DNA of 64,000 nt from JANQFM01 sp035471925 (GTDB lineage: Bacteria; Acidobacteriota; UBA6911; RPQK01; DATIPO01), in contig DATIPO010000089.1 of NCBI GenBank assembly GCA_035471925.1, forward strand, positions 1-64,000, read 5' to 3'. Both the position numbers and the translations under genes were made by a program. How positions within the stretch are numbered: position 1 is the stretch's first letter; each line of letters begins with the position of its first letter. A model generated the notes under the pieces. That model had not been told where the DNA came from, ran no database searches, and was given only the letters and a program-made list of their open reading frames with translations. Shown here piece by piece: positions 41,417-50,027 of the stretch.

Positions 41417-42658
41417 TTACTGGTCGGATCCTTTGAGGAAGTGGCGCGATCCCTTGATGGCCACCTGGGTGATTTCTTCGGCCTCCAGCAATTCGCGGTA
41501 GAAGGGTTCGTCCTGGATTTCCACGGCGGCCTTTTTGAATTCCTCAATCTGCTTGAGGAAGTCGGGGGCCTTTTTGTCCAGCTTCTTCATCACCTTGCGG
41601 ATGTCCTTTTCGGAAGCCGCTTGACGTTTGAAGCGGTCGTCGACATTGACGGTGATGCCGTCGATGGCCCTTTCGTAGGCCTGAGCCAACTGGGCCAGCG
41701 TGAAGAAGAGGAGGGGATTTTCGGCTTCTTCGACGCCCTCGGCCTCAGCTTCACGCCGCTTTTCCTCACGCTTGCGGTTGTCTTTGATGCGCTCGGCGTC
41801 TTCCTCGTCGGCGGCCTCGGGCTGGTATTCGGCCTTCTCCAGACGTTGGGCTATTTCGATGAGGCGGCTCTCGGCGATGTCCAGAAAAACGTCGACGCGT
41901 CCGTCAAGCCTCTGGTTGAGGCGGATGCGGTCCAGCTCTTCTTGGGTGAACTGATCGCCGCGGACGCCGCCTCGCCTGCGCCGCTGCGGGACGGTTGACG
42001 GTGCGGCACGTTCGATCTTGAGATGATAGGCAGGCATGCCGCCGGAGGGAAGTAGGGAGGATGCGCTCCAGGCCGCCGGACGCATGGCTCTGGTCCCGTC
42101 TGCGGCCGCCTCAATTCGGACCCCGGAAGGCGGCGGATGGGCGTCTTGCTGCTCCTCGGGTTGGAAGGCCTGTCCGAAGATGCCCGCCAGAAGCTTTTCG
42201 CGCAGATGCTCCAGCTCCTGATGGGTGCGGGTAAAGTCGTCCCGCATCTCAAGAGGAAACTGGAACTTGAGGTCTTCCAGGAAGGAGATGATTTTGCGCA
42301 GCCTGATTTCCAGCTTTTTGGTCTTCTTGGCCCGGCTGTCTTTGGGATTGGCTCCCAATGGTTCGTTGTAGGCGTAGCGGCTGAGGTGGCGCAATGAAGC
42401 CAAGGTGTCGGCCAAAGCCTCGTGCTGGCGGTCACGGGCCTGCTTGGCCATCAGGTCTTCCCAGCGCTCGAAGGCGTTGCGGAAAACCTTCATGCGCTCC
42501 TTGTAGCGGTCCTTCTTCTGATAGTCTCTCCATTCGTTGGAGGAGAGCAGATTCTTCAACGGCGGAGCTTGGGGCTCTTCTTGGGCACCTGCAGCAGGTC
42601 CCGTCAACGACGCCGTCAGCAATGCCGTCAGCAGCAGCCTGGCCAGCGAGATCCTCAT
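41417..42658 (-). CDS. exported helical protein, hypothetical
   Basis: A 413-residue protein with a signal peptide (MRISLARLLLTALLTASLTG, cleavage near AAGA). It is mostly charged and helical: an N-terminal helical block, a Pro/Arg-rich middle (PQRRRRGGVRG) and a C-terminal block with likely coiled coil (about 285-330, ADEEDAERIKDNRKREEKRR). No named family is recognised. The start at 42658 is preferred over the upstream frame because it gives the signal peptide and has AGGGA upstream. A perfect inverted repeat and an extended -10 box lie just before it. Confidence 0.7.
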   Translation of the reverse strand: MRISLARLLLTALLTASLTGPAAGAQEEPQAPPLKNLLSSNEWRDYQKKDRYKERMKVFRNAFERWEDLMAKQARDRQHEALADTLASLRHLSRYAYNEPLGANPKDSRAKKTKKLEIRLRKIISFLEDLKFQFPLEMRDDFTRTHQELEHLREKLLAGIFGQAFQPEEQQDAHPPPSGVRIEAAADGTRAMRPAAWSASSLLPSGGMPAYHLKIERAAPSTVPQRRRRGGVRGDQFTQEELDRIRLNQRLDGRVDVFLDIAESRLIEIAQRLEKAEYQPEAADEEDAERIKDNRKREEKRREAEAEGVEEAENPLLFFTLAQLAQAYERAIDGITVNVDDRFKRQAASEKDIRKVMKKLDKKAPDFLKQIEEFKKAAVEIQDEPFYRELLEAEEITQVAIKGSRHFLKGSDQ

Positions 42659-42666
42659 GCCGTCCC

Positions 42667-42698
42667 TTTCTGGATCGGGTTTCCAGAAAATGATAGCA
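42667..42698 (-). promoter_or_regulatory. extended -10 promoter with operator-like palindrome
   Basis: On the minus strand TGC-TATCAT (42698-42690) fits an extended -10 element. Right after it lies a perfect inverted repeat, TTTCTGG (42667-42673), nine bases, CCAGAAA (42683-42689), which would cover the start of transcription and the leader of the 42658 gene. It may be a repressor site or a leader hairpin. Confidence 0.45.
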
Positions 42699-42778
42699 AA
42701 ACGGCGAAATTCCTGCGGCTGGCGCAGCGGGCAAGCCATGCTATCCTGATCCTTCCTCCGCCAAGGAGCATGCAAGCC

Positions 42779-44008
42779 ATGGCCAAAGTTCTCTATTTCG
42801 ACCCCTTTAACGGCATCAGCGGAGACATGATTCTGGGTGCCTTAATCGACTTGGGCCTGCCGCCCGATCATCTGCGCCGGGAACTGGCCAAGCTGAACCT
42901 CCAAGAGGACTACCGGCTGGAAAGCCGGCGCATCGGACGCCAGGGACTCTTCGGCCAAGACTTCAAGGTGATCGTCTCCCAGCCTGGTCATCACCATCGC
43001 CACTACAGCGACATCCGCCGCCTGATCGAAGAGTCGGAGTTGGAAGATTGGGTGCGGCGCACGGCTCTGGCCATATTCAAGCGCTTGGGCGAAGCCGAAG
43101 CCAAGGTCCACGGCAGCAGTCTTGAAAAGGTCCATTTTCACGAGGTGGGGGCAGTGGACTCGATTGTCGACATCGTAGGGGTCTGCATCGGGTTTCGTTA
43201 TCTTGAGGTGGAGCGCTTTTACACCGCCGCCGTCAACCTGGGCCACGGGACGGTACGCTTCTCCCACGGCAACTGGCCCGTTCCAGCCCCGGCCACGGCA
43301 GAGCTGATGCGCGGACTGGAAGCCTATCCTGGCGAGACCGCGGCCGAGATGACCACACCCACCGGGGCCGCGGTGTTGGCTGAGCTGGTCGAGCGCGCTC
43401 CTATGCCCCGCGTGCGCATGGGTCCGTCGGGCTACGGTGCCGGCGACCGGGAATTCGACGACATTCCCAACATGCTGCGGGTGATTCTGGCCGAGACCAT
43501 CGATGAGAGGACGTCAGCTGATCGCGTCCCGGATTGGGAGGAAGACCAAGTGGCGGTGCTTCAGGCCAACCTCGACGACATGGACGGGCAGCTTTGCGGA
43601 CACGTCCTGGAACTGGCCTTGGAGCAAGGCGCCCTGGACGTCTTCTACACGCCCGTCCACATGAAGAAGAGCCGTCCGGGCTTGCTGCTGACGTTGCTCT
43701 GCCGTCCTCAGGATCAGCAGCGCATGACCGACCTGCTGCTGCGCGAGACCTCCACTCTAGGGGTTCGGCACCAGCGCATGCAGCGGAGCATCCTGCGCCG
43801 CCAAGTCCGCCAGGTCGACACGCCCTGGGGGCCCCTGGGACTCAAGATCGCACGGCGCGGGGACAAGGTTGTCAACATTGCTGCTGAGTTCGATGACCTG
43901 CGCCGTCTGGCCCGTCAGCAGGGAGTACCCTTGAAGGTCCTTTCACGCAAGTTGGGCCGGCTGCTGCAAGAGTTTGAAGAGGCCGATGACTCCAGCGCCG
44001 ATGAGTAG
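42779..44008 (+). CDS. larC: nickel-pincer cofactor biosynthesis protein LarC
   Basis: A 409-residue LarC, which inserts nickel into the pyridinium-dithiolate cofactor of lactate racemase-type enzymes. The start MAKVLYFDPFNGISGDMILGALIDLG is diagnostic, and VHFHEVGAVDSIVDIVG and LQANLDDMDGQLCGHVLE follow. The histidine cluster QPGHHHRHYSDI fits metal handling. In some lactobacilli the gene is split into larC1/larC2 by programmed frameshifting; here it is one frame. The ATG at 42779 has AAGGAG ten bases upstream; the ATG at 42770 is too close to it. A TGCTATCCT extended -10-like box lies at 42739-42747. larB, larE and larA are not in the window. Confidence 0.95.
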   Translation: MAKVLYFDPFNGISGDMILGALIDLGLPPDHLRRELAKLNLQEDYRLESRRIGRQGLFGQDFKVIVSQPGHHHRHYSDIRRLIEESELEDWVRRTALAIFKRLGEAEAKVHGSSLEKVHFHEVGAVDSIVDIVGVCIGFRYLEVERFYTAAVNLGHGTVRFSHGNWPVPAPATAELMRGLEAYPGETAAEMTTPTGAAVLAELVERAPMPRVRMGPSGYGAGDREFDDIPNMLRVILAETIDERTSADRVPDWEEDQVAVLQANLDDMDGQLCGHVLELALEQGALDVFYTPVHMKKSRPGLLLTLLCRPQDQQRMTDLLLRETSTLGVRHQRMQRSILRRQVRQVDTPWGPLGLKIARRGDKVVNIAAEFDDLRRLARQQGVPLKVLSRKLGRLLQEFEEADDSSADE

Positions 44009-44287
44009 GGACCTGAGCAGCGCGTCAAAAGTTTTTGAGCCAGAGTCTTGCCAAGTTCGAGGTGCGATTGGCGAAGTTCGAAAGAACCCCGATGGAGTGC
44101 CATTCGCCAGCTCAGGGCGCAACCCAGGGTACCGGGGGTTAGTCCGAATTCAGTTAGAATGCAGCATGGCTCAGCACTCTTGACGTGTAGCCAGCAAGTT
44201 CAGGCAGGAGTCCGATTTTGCGAACATGGTCAGCGGCCCCGTGTGTTTTCGGCGCGATGAGGCCGCTCGCTGCATCAAGGTATTTCT
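44009..44287. other. 279-base gap between larC and tatD
   Basis: Mostly filled by the dispersed repeat at 44034-44195. The rest shows no gene and no clear terminator. Confidence 0.6.
44034..44195 (-). repeat. dispersed repeat, second subfamily, copy 2
   Basis: Partner of 16789-16945: the first 20 bases are identical and the alignment continues through GCGAAGTTCGAAAG, a central palindrome-like block (CAGGGCGCAACCCAGGGT) and TCCGAATTCAGTTAGAAT. Like its partner it directly follows a gene's stop codon, here larC. Confidence 0.75.
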
Positions 44288-45100
44288 ATGTGGATTGACT
44301 CGCATTGCCATCTCGATTTCCCCCAACTCAAGAAGAACCTCGGTCAAGTGCTGGAGAGGGCCCGCGAGGCCAAAGTGGAGCGCATCCTGACGGTGGGCTG
44401 CGTGGCTCACGGACCGGGCGTCTGCGAGTCCGTTACCCGCATGGCCGGGGAGCGCTCTGACATGGTATGCGCTTCGCTGGGCGTCCATCCTCACGATGCC
44501 TCCAACTGGGAGGAATCGGTGGGCCGGGAAATCCTGGGCTATATGGATCATCCTCAAGTCCTGGCCTGGGGTGAGATCGGACTCGACTACTACTACGACA
44601 ACGCTCCCCGCCAGAAACAGCAGGAGGCGTTCCGCGCCCAGATCCGGCTGGCCCGCAGCGTGTCCAAGCCCATCATCATCCACAGCCGCGACGCCGAAGA
44701 GGACACCTGCCGTATCCTGCGCGAGGAGTACGCTCACGGAGACGGTCCGCGGGGGGTGCTGCATTGCTTCAGCAGCAGTTGGGACTTGGCCGAGTGCGGA
44801 CTGGAACTCGGCTTCTACTTGGGATTCGGGGGCATGCTGACCTTCAACAAGGCGCAGAATGTGCGCGATGTCGCCGTCAAGGCCCCCCTTGACCGGCTGC
44901 TGGTGGAGACCGATGCCCCCTTTCTGGCGCCGGTGCCCCACCGGGGAAAAACCAACGAGCCCGCCTTCGTGTCCTTGGCGGGTGAGAAACTGGCCGAGAT
45001 CCGCGGACTCTCGGCTGAGGAAACTGCCCAAGCGACCAGCGACAATTTCCGCCGCCTTTTTCAAAGCGGCGAGCAGCACCCTCGCCGGCAGCGCCCATGA
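44288..45100 (+). CDS. tatD: TatD family metal-dependent hydrolase
   Basis: A 270-residue TIM-barrel hydrolase. Metal ligands are all present: HCHLD at the N-terminus, Glu in WGEIGLDYYYD, His in IIIHSRDA, His in LHCFSS and Asp in VETDAPFLAPVPHRGK. TatD proteins are Mg/Zn-dependent DNases and exonucleases with roles in DNA quality control; they are not part of the Tat export system in spite of the name. Length is standard. Fifty-two bases separate it from the polyprenyl synthetase, which has its own -10 box. Confidence 0.93.
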   Translation: MWIDSHCHLDFPQLKKNLGQVLERAREAKVERILTVGCVAHGPGVCESVTRMAGERSDMVCASLGVHPHDASNWEESVGREILGYMDHPQVLAWGEIGLDYYYDNAPRQKQQEAFRAQIRLARSVSKPIIIHSRDAEEDTCRILREEYAHGDGPRGVLHCFSSSWDLAECGLELGFYLGFGGMLTFNKAQNVRDVAVKAPLDRLLVETDAPFLAPVPHRGKTNEPAFVSLAGEKLAEIRGLSAEETAQATSDNFRRLFQSGEQHPRRQRP

Positions 45101-45110
45101 ACCGCCTGGA

Positions 45111-45140
45111 TTCAAGTCGGGCTCACCATCGTGGTATAGT
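45111..45140 (+). promoter_or_regulatory. extended -10 promoter of the polyprenyl synthetase
   Basis: TTCAAG (45111-45116), 18 bases, then TGG-TATAGT (45132-45140), an extended -10 element. The ATG at 45153 is 12 bases further, giving a leader of about six bases. Confidence 0.45.
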
Positions 45141-45152
45141 ACGCGGGCGATC

Positions 45153-46154
45153 ATGAAAGCAGCAGCCGCGCCATCGGAATTCTCCATCGACGATATCTTC
45201 GAGTTGGTCCGACCTGAACTGGCCGATGTGGAACTCGGACTCCGTGACCGGGTGCGCTCCGCTGTGCCTGTGGTGGAGGAAATCAACCGCTACATCCACG
45301 ACAGCGGAGGGAAGCGCCTGCGTCCCACTATGTCGCTGCTGACTTCCAAGATGTGCGGCTACAGCGGACCGGCCGTGATTCACATCGGCGTGATCCTGGA
45401 GTTGATCCACGTAGCCACGCTGGTGCATGACGACATCATCGACAATTCGCGCATGCGCCGCGGCCGTCCGGCCGTCCACTCCAAGTGGGGCAACACGACC
45501 ACCGTCCTGATGGGCGACTGGCTCTACATGACCTGCTTCTACCTGGCCCTCGACTTGCAGGAAATGCGCTACCTGGAGATCCTCATCAACATCACCCGCA
45601 AGCTGGTGGAGGGCGAATTGATGCAGTTGGCCCACAACGGCAACATCGACATCACCCGCGACGAGCAACTGGCCATCTGCATGCGCAAGACGGCCTATCT
45701 CTTTGCGGGTTGCTGCAAGCTCTCGGCCATCGTGGCCGAAAAGGGGCCGGAAGCCGAGCTCAACCTGTGGAATTTCGGCCAGTACCTGGGCATGGCCTTC
45801 CAGTTGATCGACGATCTGCTCGACTATACGTCCACCCAGGCCCAGATGGGCAAGCCCAACCTCAAGGACCTGGAGGAAGACAAGGTCACGCTGCCCATCA
45901 TCTATTTGCTGCAGCGGGCCAAGCCTGAAGACGCCCGGTTTGTGCGCGAAGTGGTGCGCAACGCCGATTACACCAACGACAACAAGCGCCGCATCATCGA
46001 ACTGGCCAAGCAATACAACACCCTCAGCGACGTCCGCAAAGAAGCCACCGAGTACGCCGACAAGGCCCGCAAGTGCCTGATGACTTTCCCCGACAACCGC
46101 TACCGTCAGGCTCTCCTCAACCTCACCCAATTCGTCCTCGACCGTAAGAAATAA
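45153..46154 (+). CDS. long-chain polyprenyl diphosphate synthase
   Basis: A 333-residue all-helical prenyltransferase that extends farnesyl or geranyl diphosphate with isopentenyl diphosphate. Both Asp-rich motifs are clear: LVHDDIIDNSRMRRGRP (first) and FQLIDDLLDYT (second), plus GGKRLRPT. The residues before the first motif (VATL) are small, which fits a long-chain product such as an octaprenyl or longer side chain for quinones; chain length is an inference. The ATG at 45153 starts MKAAAAPSEFSIDDIFELV; an in-frame region upstream overlaps tatD and is not coding. Confidence 0.93.
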   Translation: MKAAAAPSEFSIDDIFELVRPELADVELGLRDRVRSAVPVVEEINRYIHDSGGKRLRPTMSLLTSKMCGYSGPAVIHIGVILELIHVATLVHDDIIDNSRMRRGRPAVHSKWGNTTTVLMGDWLYMTCFYLALDLQEMRYLEILINITRKLVEGELMQLAHNGNIDITRDEQLAICMRKTAYLFAGCCKLSAIVAEKGPEAELNLWNFGQYLGMAFQLIDDLLDYTSTQAQMGKPNLKDLEEDKVTLPIIYLLQRAKPEDARFVREVVRNADYTNDNKRRIIELAKQYNTLSDVRKEATEYADKARKCLMTFPDNRYRQALLNLTQFVLDRKK

Positions 46155-46157
46155 GCT

Positions 46158-48629
46158 TCAGCGGCGGTTCTTGCCAGAGGGGGGCGGAGGGGGAATCTCT
46201 TCGACTTCGATGCCTGAAGGCAGGGTGCGGCGCTCTTTGCGGGGGGCCGCAATGGGGGCTTCTTCCTCTTCCTCGCCTTCAGGAGCCACGGCGTATTCGA
46301 TATCCATGGGGTCGATGTCGTAGGCGATGTGGAAGTCTTCCTTGGGAAGCTTGTCGCCCATGCGTTCGAAGAAATCGATCCAGATGGGCAGGGCCAGGGT
46401 CGATCCGTAGACTTTCTTGCCCAGGGTCTTCTTCTCGTCATGTCCCACCCACACGCCGGCCGTCACCTGGGGAGTAATTCCCACGAACCAACTGTCGGTG
46501 TAGTCGTCGGTGGTGCCTGTCTTGCCGGCCACCGGACGTCCCAGGACGCGGGCCCGACGGGCTGTGCCGCGCGGCTGCATGACCACGCCCCGCAGCATGA
46601 AAAGCATCTTGTCGGCCACCTCTTGGCTGACGACGTCTTCCACCCGGATGCGGTGCTCTTCCTTGATGGTGCCTTCGTAGTCCTCCACCCGGTCAATGAG
46701 ATGGGGGACGGCCCGGAAGCCCTGGTTGGGAAAGACGGAAAGGGCCGAGGTGATCTCCTGCAAGGTCACTTCTCCGGCTCCGATGGCGATGGGCAAGAAG
46801 GGCGGCATGTCGCGTTCGATGCCGAAGCGGCGGGCCGTGGCGACGACGTTTTCCATGCCCAGCTTGTGGGCCAGACGCAGTGTGGGGACATTGCGCGATT
46901 CGCCGAATCCCTGATAGAGGGTGAGGACTCCCTTGTAGAGGCCGTCGGAGTTGCCAGGCTCATAGGGACGTCCCAGCCCGTCCAGGAACTGCACGGGTTC
47001 GTCGAGTTCCGTGTCCAGCGGCGTCCGTCCTTGTTCCAGGGCCGTGACGTAGGTGAAGGGTTTGAAGACCGAGCCGGGCTGGCGCAGGGCCTGAGTGGCG
47101 CGGTTGAATTCGCTGTATTGATAGTCGTAGCCACCCACCATGGCGCGGACCGCGCCGGTCTTGTTGTCGAGCACGATCATGGCCCCCTGGACTTCGGGGA
47201 TGCGGTCGAGGGAAGCCTCGATGACGCGGTTGGCCCGGTCGATGGTCTTGAGCCTGAAAAGGGCAACGTCGCCCTTCTTGAGGGCCTCATCGACCTTTTC
47301 CTTCTCGGTCCAGGCGATCTCTTCGGGAGTGATTTCAGCTTCGTAGCTGCCGATTCTGACGCGGGCCTTCTCAGGTCCCGACTCCAGCACCAGTCCGTGC
47401 ACGAGCATGTCGCGGTAGAAGATCTGGCGCCATTCAGGATGGCGGTATTCTTCCAGGTCTTGGCCTTGGTCGAGAATGTTCTGAGGAGCGCCTTCCCAGT
47501 CGCGGCGTTCTTTGTCGAAGGCCTCCAATCCGGCCCGCACCGCCGACTGGGCGGCTTTCTGCATGTCGTAGTCGAGAGTGGTATGGATGCGCAGGCCTTC
47601 ATTCCAGATGTCTTCGGTGTCGTAGCCCATCTCGGAGAGGCGTTGACGCACGGCTTCCACCGCATAGGGGGCGATGCCGGGGTCCTGCTGGCGGATATTG
47701 AGAGTGACCGGCTCATGCTTGGCCTCCTCCATCTGCTGGCGGTCGATCATGTTCTCAGCCAGCAAGCGCCGCAGGACGATGTTGCGCCGGGCCACTGCCC
47801 GCTCCACTGAGTTGATGGGCGAGTAGCGGGGCGGCCATTGAATCAGACCCGCCAGCAAAGCCGACTCCGCCAAGGTCAGCTCGTCCAGCTTCTTGCTGAA
47901 GTAGAAGTCGGCTGCCGTAGCGATGCCGTAGATGCCGTGGCCCATGTAGATCTGATTGAAGTAGAAGGTCAGGATCTGCTCTTTGGAGTAGTTCTTCTCG
48001 ATCTCGACAGCATAGAGCGCGTCCTTGATCTTGCGCTCGTAAGTGCGTTCGTAGCTGGTCAGACGCAGCTTGGAAAGCTGCATGGTCAGGGTGGAGGCCC
48101 CTTTTCGCTCCCAGTTCGTGATGTTGTTGATGACGGTGGCGATCACGCGCTGGAAGTCGATTCCCGCGTGCTCGAAGAAGTCGGCATCCTCAATGGCCAG
48201 CACGGCGTTCTTCATCTGCTCGGGGATGTCCTGGTAGCGTATGAGGATGCGGCGCTCCAGGGCCATCTGTCCGATCACCCGGCCGTCGGAGCTGTAGATC
48301 TCGGTCACCGTCCCGGGCCGGATGTCTCCCAACTCGTCCACCCGGGGCAGATCGAGGGCGTAGCCGAAGACCATTCCCGCCAGTCCGCCGAGGACGGCGA
48401 CGGCCACCACGGCAAGAGCGTAGAAGGTCCAGAAGACCTTGCCGCCCTGATCGAGCCGCAGCAACACCTTGGGCGACCAACTGTTCTTCGATTCTTCTTG
48501 CTTGTTCATGCCGTTGTCGTCGAGTCCCTCTCTTGCCAAGCCTTCATTGTACTGTAGAGGTGCGTCGGGCGAAAAAGTTCCGTCGTCCTGTTGGGCCCCC
48601 CGGCCGGACTTTGCGATTTTCATCACCAT
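46158..48629 (-). CDS. mrcA: class A penicillin-binding protein (PBP1a type)
   Basis: An 823-residue bifunctional peptidoglycan synthase. One transmembrane helix (about 65-90) precedes the glycosyltransferase family 51 domain (AIEDADFFEHAGIDFQRV, GASTLTMQLSKLRL, IYMGHGIYGIATAADFYF). An OB-like insert follows, then the transpeptidase domain with SVFK (serine nucleophile in RQPGSVFKPFTY), SRN and KTGTT motifs. The tail is Pro/Glu-rich and disordered. The start is uncertain: ATG 48629 gives a 40-residue polar extension, while the ATG at 48509 (MNKQEES) would leave about 150 bases for divergent promoters to the next gene. Convergent with the prenyl synthase. Confidence 0.93.
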   Translation of the reverse strand: MVMKIAKSGRGAQQDDGTFSPDAPLQYNEGLAREGLDDNGMNKQEESKNSWSPKVLLRLDQGGKVFWTFYALAVVAVAVLGGLAGMVFGYALDLPRVDELGDIRPGTVTEIYSSDGRVIGQMALERRILIRYQDIPEQMKNAVLAIEDADFFEHAGIDFQRVIATVINNITNWERKGASTLTMQLSKLRLTSYERTYERKIKDALYAVEIEKNYSKEQILTFYFNQIYMGHGIYGIATAADFYFSKKLDELTLAESALLAGLIQWPPRYSPINSVERAVARRNIVLRRLLAENMIDRQQMEEAKHEPVTLNIRQQDPGIAPYAVEAVRQRLSEMGYDTEDIWNEGLRIHTTLDYDMQKAAQSAVRAGLEAFDKERRDWEGAPQNILDQGQDLEEYRHPEWRQIFYRDMLVHGLVLESGPEKARVRIGSYEAEITPEEIAWTEKEKVDEALKKGDVALFRLKTIDRANRVIEASLDRIPEVQGAMIVLDNKTGAVRAMVGGYDYQYSEFNRATQALRQPGSVFKPFTYVTALEQGRTPLDTELDEPVQFLDGLGRPYEPGNSDGLYKGVLTLYQGFGESRNVPTLRLAHKLGMENVVATARRFGIERDMPPFLPIAIGAGEVTLQEITSALSVFPNQGFRAVPHLIDRVEDYEGTIKEEHRIRVEDVVSQEVADKMLFMLRGVVMQPRGTARRARVLGRPVAGKTGTTDDYTDSWFVGITPQVTAGVWVGHDEKKTLGKKVYGSTLALPIWIDFFERMGDKLPKEDFHIAYDIDPMDIEYAVAPEGEEEEEAPIAAPRKERRTLPSGIEVEEIPPPPPSGKNRR

Positions 48630-48660
48630 TTCAGGACTTCTCTTCGTTTAAGATGGAGGA

Positions 48661-48978
48661 ATGATGAAGAAAGCATTCTTGTCACTGCTGATTATCGTCG
48701 CGCTGTTGGCCCTGAGCCTTCCCGCTGAAGACGAGATGGTCCAGATTCCCGGAGACGCCCGCAAGGTGGGCGAGGTGCTCTCTGACACCTACTCGGGCGA
48801 GACCATTCTGTTGGTGCGCCTAGAGGGAGAGATCGAGCTGGACGCCTCGATGTGGCTGCAGGCCCGCGATGGAGCCTGGATCGAGCGGGTTGAGCCGGCC
48901 CACGTCTTCGGCGCCTATGTCGTCATCAAAGACAAGCTCAAGCGCGAGTACCTGATCGGTTCGCCCATCTATCAATAG
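48661..48978 (+). CDS. small exported protein, hypothetical
   Basis: A 105-residue protein with a clear signal peptide (KKAFLSLLIIVALLALSLPAE) and a mature part of about 80 residues predicted to be beta-rich (VGEVLSDTYSGETILLVRLEGEIELDASMWLQ). No family is recognised. GGAGG at 48655-48659 abuts the first ATG, so the second ATG at 48664 may be the real start. It is divergent from the PBP with only 31 bases between the annotated ends, and is followed by a repeat block. Confidence 0.65.
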   Translation: MMKKAFLSLLIIVALLALSLPAEDEMVQIPGDARKVGEVLSDTYSGETILLVRLEGEIELDASMWLQARDGAWIERVEPAHVFGAYVVIKDKLKREYLIGSPIYQ

Positions 48979-49004
48979 GGCCGTGACCGAGCGGCGAGAT
49001 GGCC

Positions 49005-49130
49005 CCGGACGCTATTGCACGCTTTCAGCGTTAGGGAGCCTCGCCGGTTAAACCCAGGGTGGCGCCTTCGGCTCGCTGCGCTCGCCAGGCTGACCCTGGG
49101 CTGGCCTATGGCTCGCCTTCAGCGAGCCCG
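49005..49130 (+). repeat. dispersed structured element, copy 2
   Basis: Hairpin ACGCT-TTC-AGCGT (49019-49031), core from CCCAGGGTGGCGCC (49053) to ACCCTGGGCT (49102), and hairpin GGCTCGCCTTCAGCGAGCC (49110-49128), then CCGGACG. The 5' stretch CGCTATT-CACGCTTTCAGCGTT matches copy 1 almost base for base. Confidence 0.85.
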
Positions 49131-49415
49131 GACGATACCGTTGCCTAATGGATGCCCCGGCAGTTGGACGACTCGCGAGCCCGGACGATGCCGTTGCCCC
49201 ACTGGATTGCCCCGGCAGTTGGACGACTCGCGAGCCCGGACGATGCCGTTGCCCCACTGGTTTCCCGGCAGTTGGACGAACTAGCGAGACCGGACGATGC
49301 CGTTGCCCCACTGGATTCCCCTGCACTTGGGCGACTCAGCGAGCGCGGACGATACCGTTGCCCCACTGGATGCCCCGGCACTTGGGCGACTCAGCGAGCC
49401 TGGGCGACACGCGAG
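49127..49415 (+). repeat. tandem array of about 54-base units
   Basis: Units begin with a CCCGGACG-like motif at 49127, 49180, 49235, 49289 and 49344 (lengths 53, 55, 54, 55, 55), with a sixth partial unit from 49399. Each contains GATGCCGTTGCC or GATACCGTTGCC, a GTTGGACGA/CTTGGGCGA block and ends in GCGAG. The first unit begins inside the 3' arm of the element before it. Confidence 0.85.
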
Positions 49416-49514
49416 TCGAGTTTCGGCAACAAGATCAGTTGCCCCCCCTCTCGACCTTGTGAGTCAACTCGCCTCTAGGCGCAGGAGGGAACTCCGCGTA
49501 GGGTGAAAGGGGGC

Positions 49515-50027
49515 CTACTCCTCGTCGGAAACCTCAGCCGGCTTCTTTTTGAGGGCTTCTTGGGCCTTGTCGTGAATGGTCTTGAGGTCGAGGATCTCGC
49601 AATTGCGCGTTCCCCGCGGCGTGCGGATCTGCACCTCGTCGTCGACTTGACAGCCCATCAGGGCGCGTCCGATGGGAGAACTGGTTGAGATCTTCCCTTC
49701 GGCCACGTCGGATTCCTCGCTGGAAACCAAGTGGTAGGTGAACTCTTCTTCCTTGTCGATATCGTAGAGCACCACCGTACTGCCGTAAGAGGCCCGGTCG
49801 GCGGGAATCTTGTCGAGATTGATCATGGAGAGCTTGGAGAGCCTCTCCGTCAATTGGGCCAGCTTGGCCTGGACATAGCTCTGGCGTTCTTTAGCCGTCT
49901 GATATTCGGCGTTCTCTCGCAGGTCACCCATTTCCATGGCTTTCTTGAGAGCCCTGGGCAATTCCTCGCGGAGTTCTTTTTCCAGCTTCTTGATTTCTTC
50001 TTTAAGTTTCGCTTGAACGTCTTTCAA
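49515..50027 (-). CDS. greA: transcription elongation factor GreA
   Basis: A 170-residue GreA/GreB-type factor that enters the RNA polymerase secondary channel and stimulates cleavage of backtracked RNA. The N-terminal coiled coil has GDLRENAEYQTAKERQS with the acidic tip; the C-terminal FKBP-like domain includes SPIGRALMGCQVDDEVQI. A short Lys/Glu tail is extra compared with the usual about 158 residues. Its start overlaps the nuoN stop by four bases, so it is the last gene of the nuoJKLMN unit. Confidence 0.95.
   Translation of the reverse strand: MKDVQAKLKEEIKKLEKELREELPRALKKAMEMGDLRENAEYQTAKERQSYVQAKLAQLTERLSKLSMINLDKIPADRASYGSTVVLYDIDKEEEFTYHLVSSEESDVAEGKISTSSPIGRALMGCQVDDEVQIRTPRGTRNCEILDLKTIHDKAQEALKKKPAEVSDEE

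Larger units (their letters stand above)
48979..49514. other. 536-base gap filled with repeats
   Basis: No gene is supported: all frames through it are repeat-derived and its units are not multiples of three. It holds the structured element at 49005-49130 and the tandem array at 49127-49415. The last 100 bases (to 49514) show nothing. Confidence 0.8.

Noticed and set aside
49145..49478. Short open frames on both strands through the 54-base array
   Set aside because: Unit lengths of 53-55 are not multiples of three, and the frames have no ribosome sites; they are repeat artefacts.
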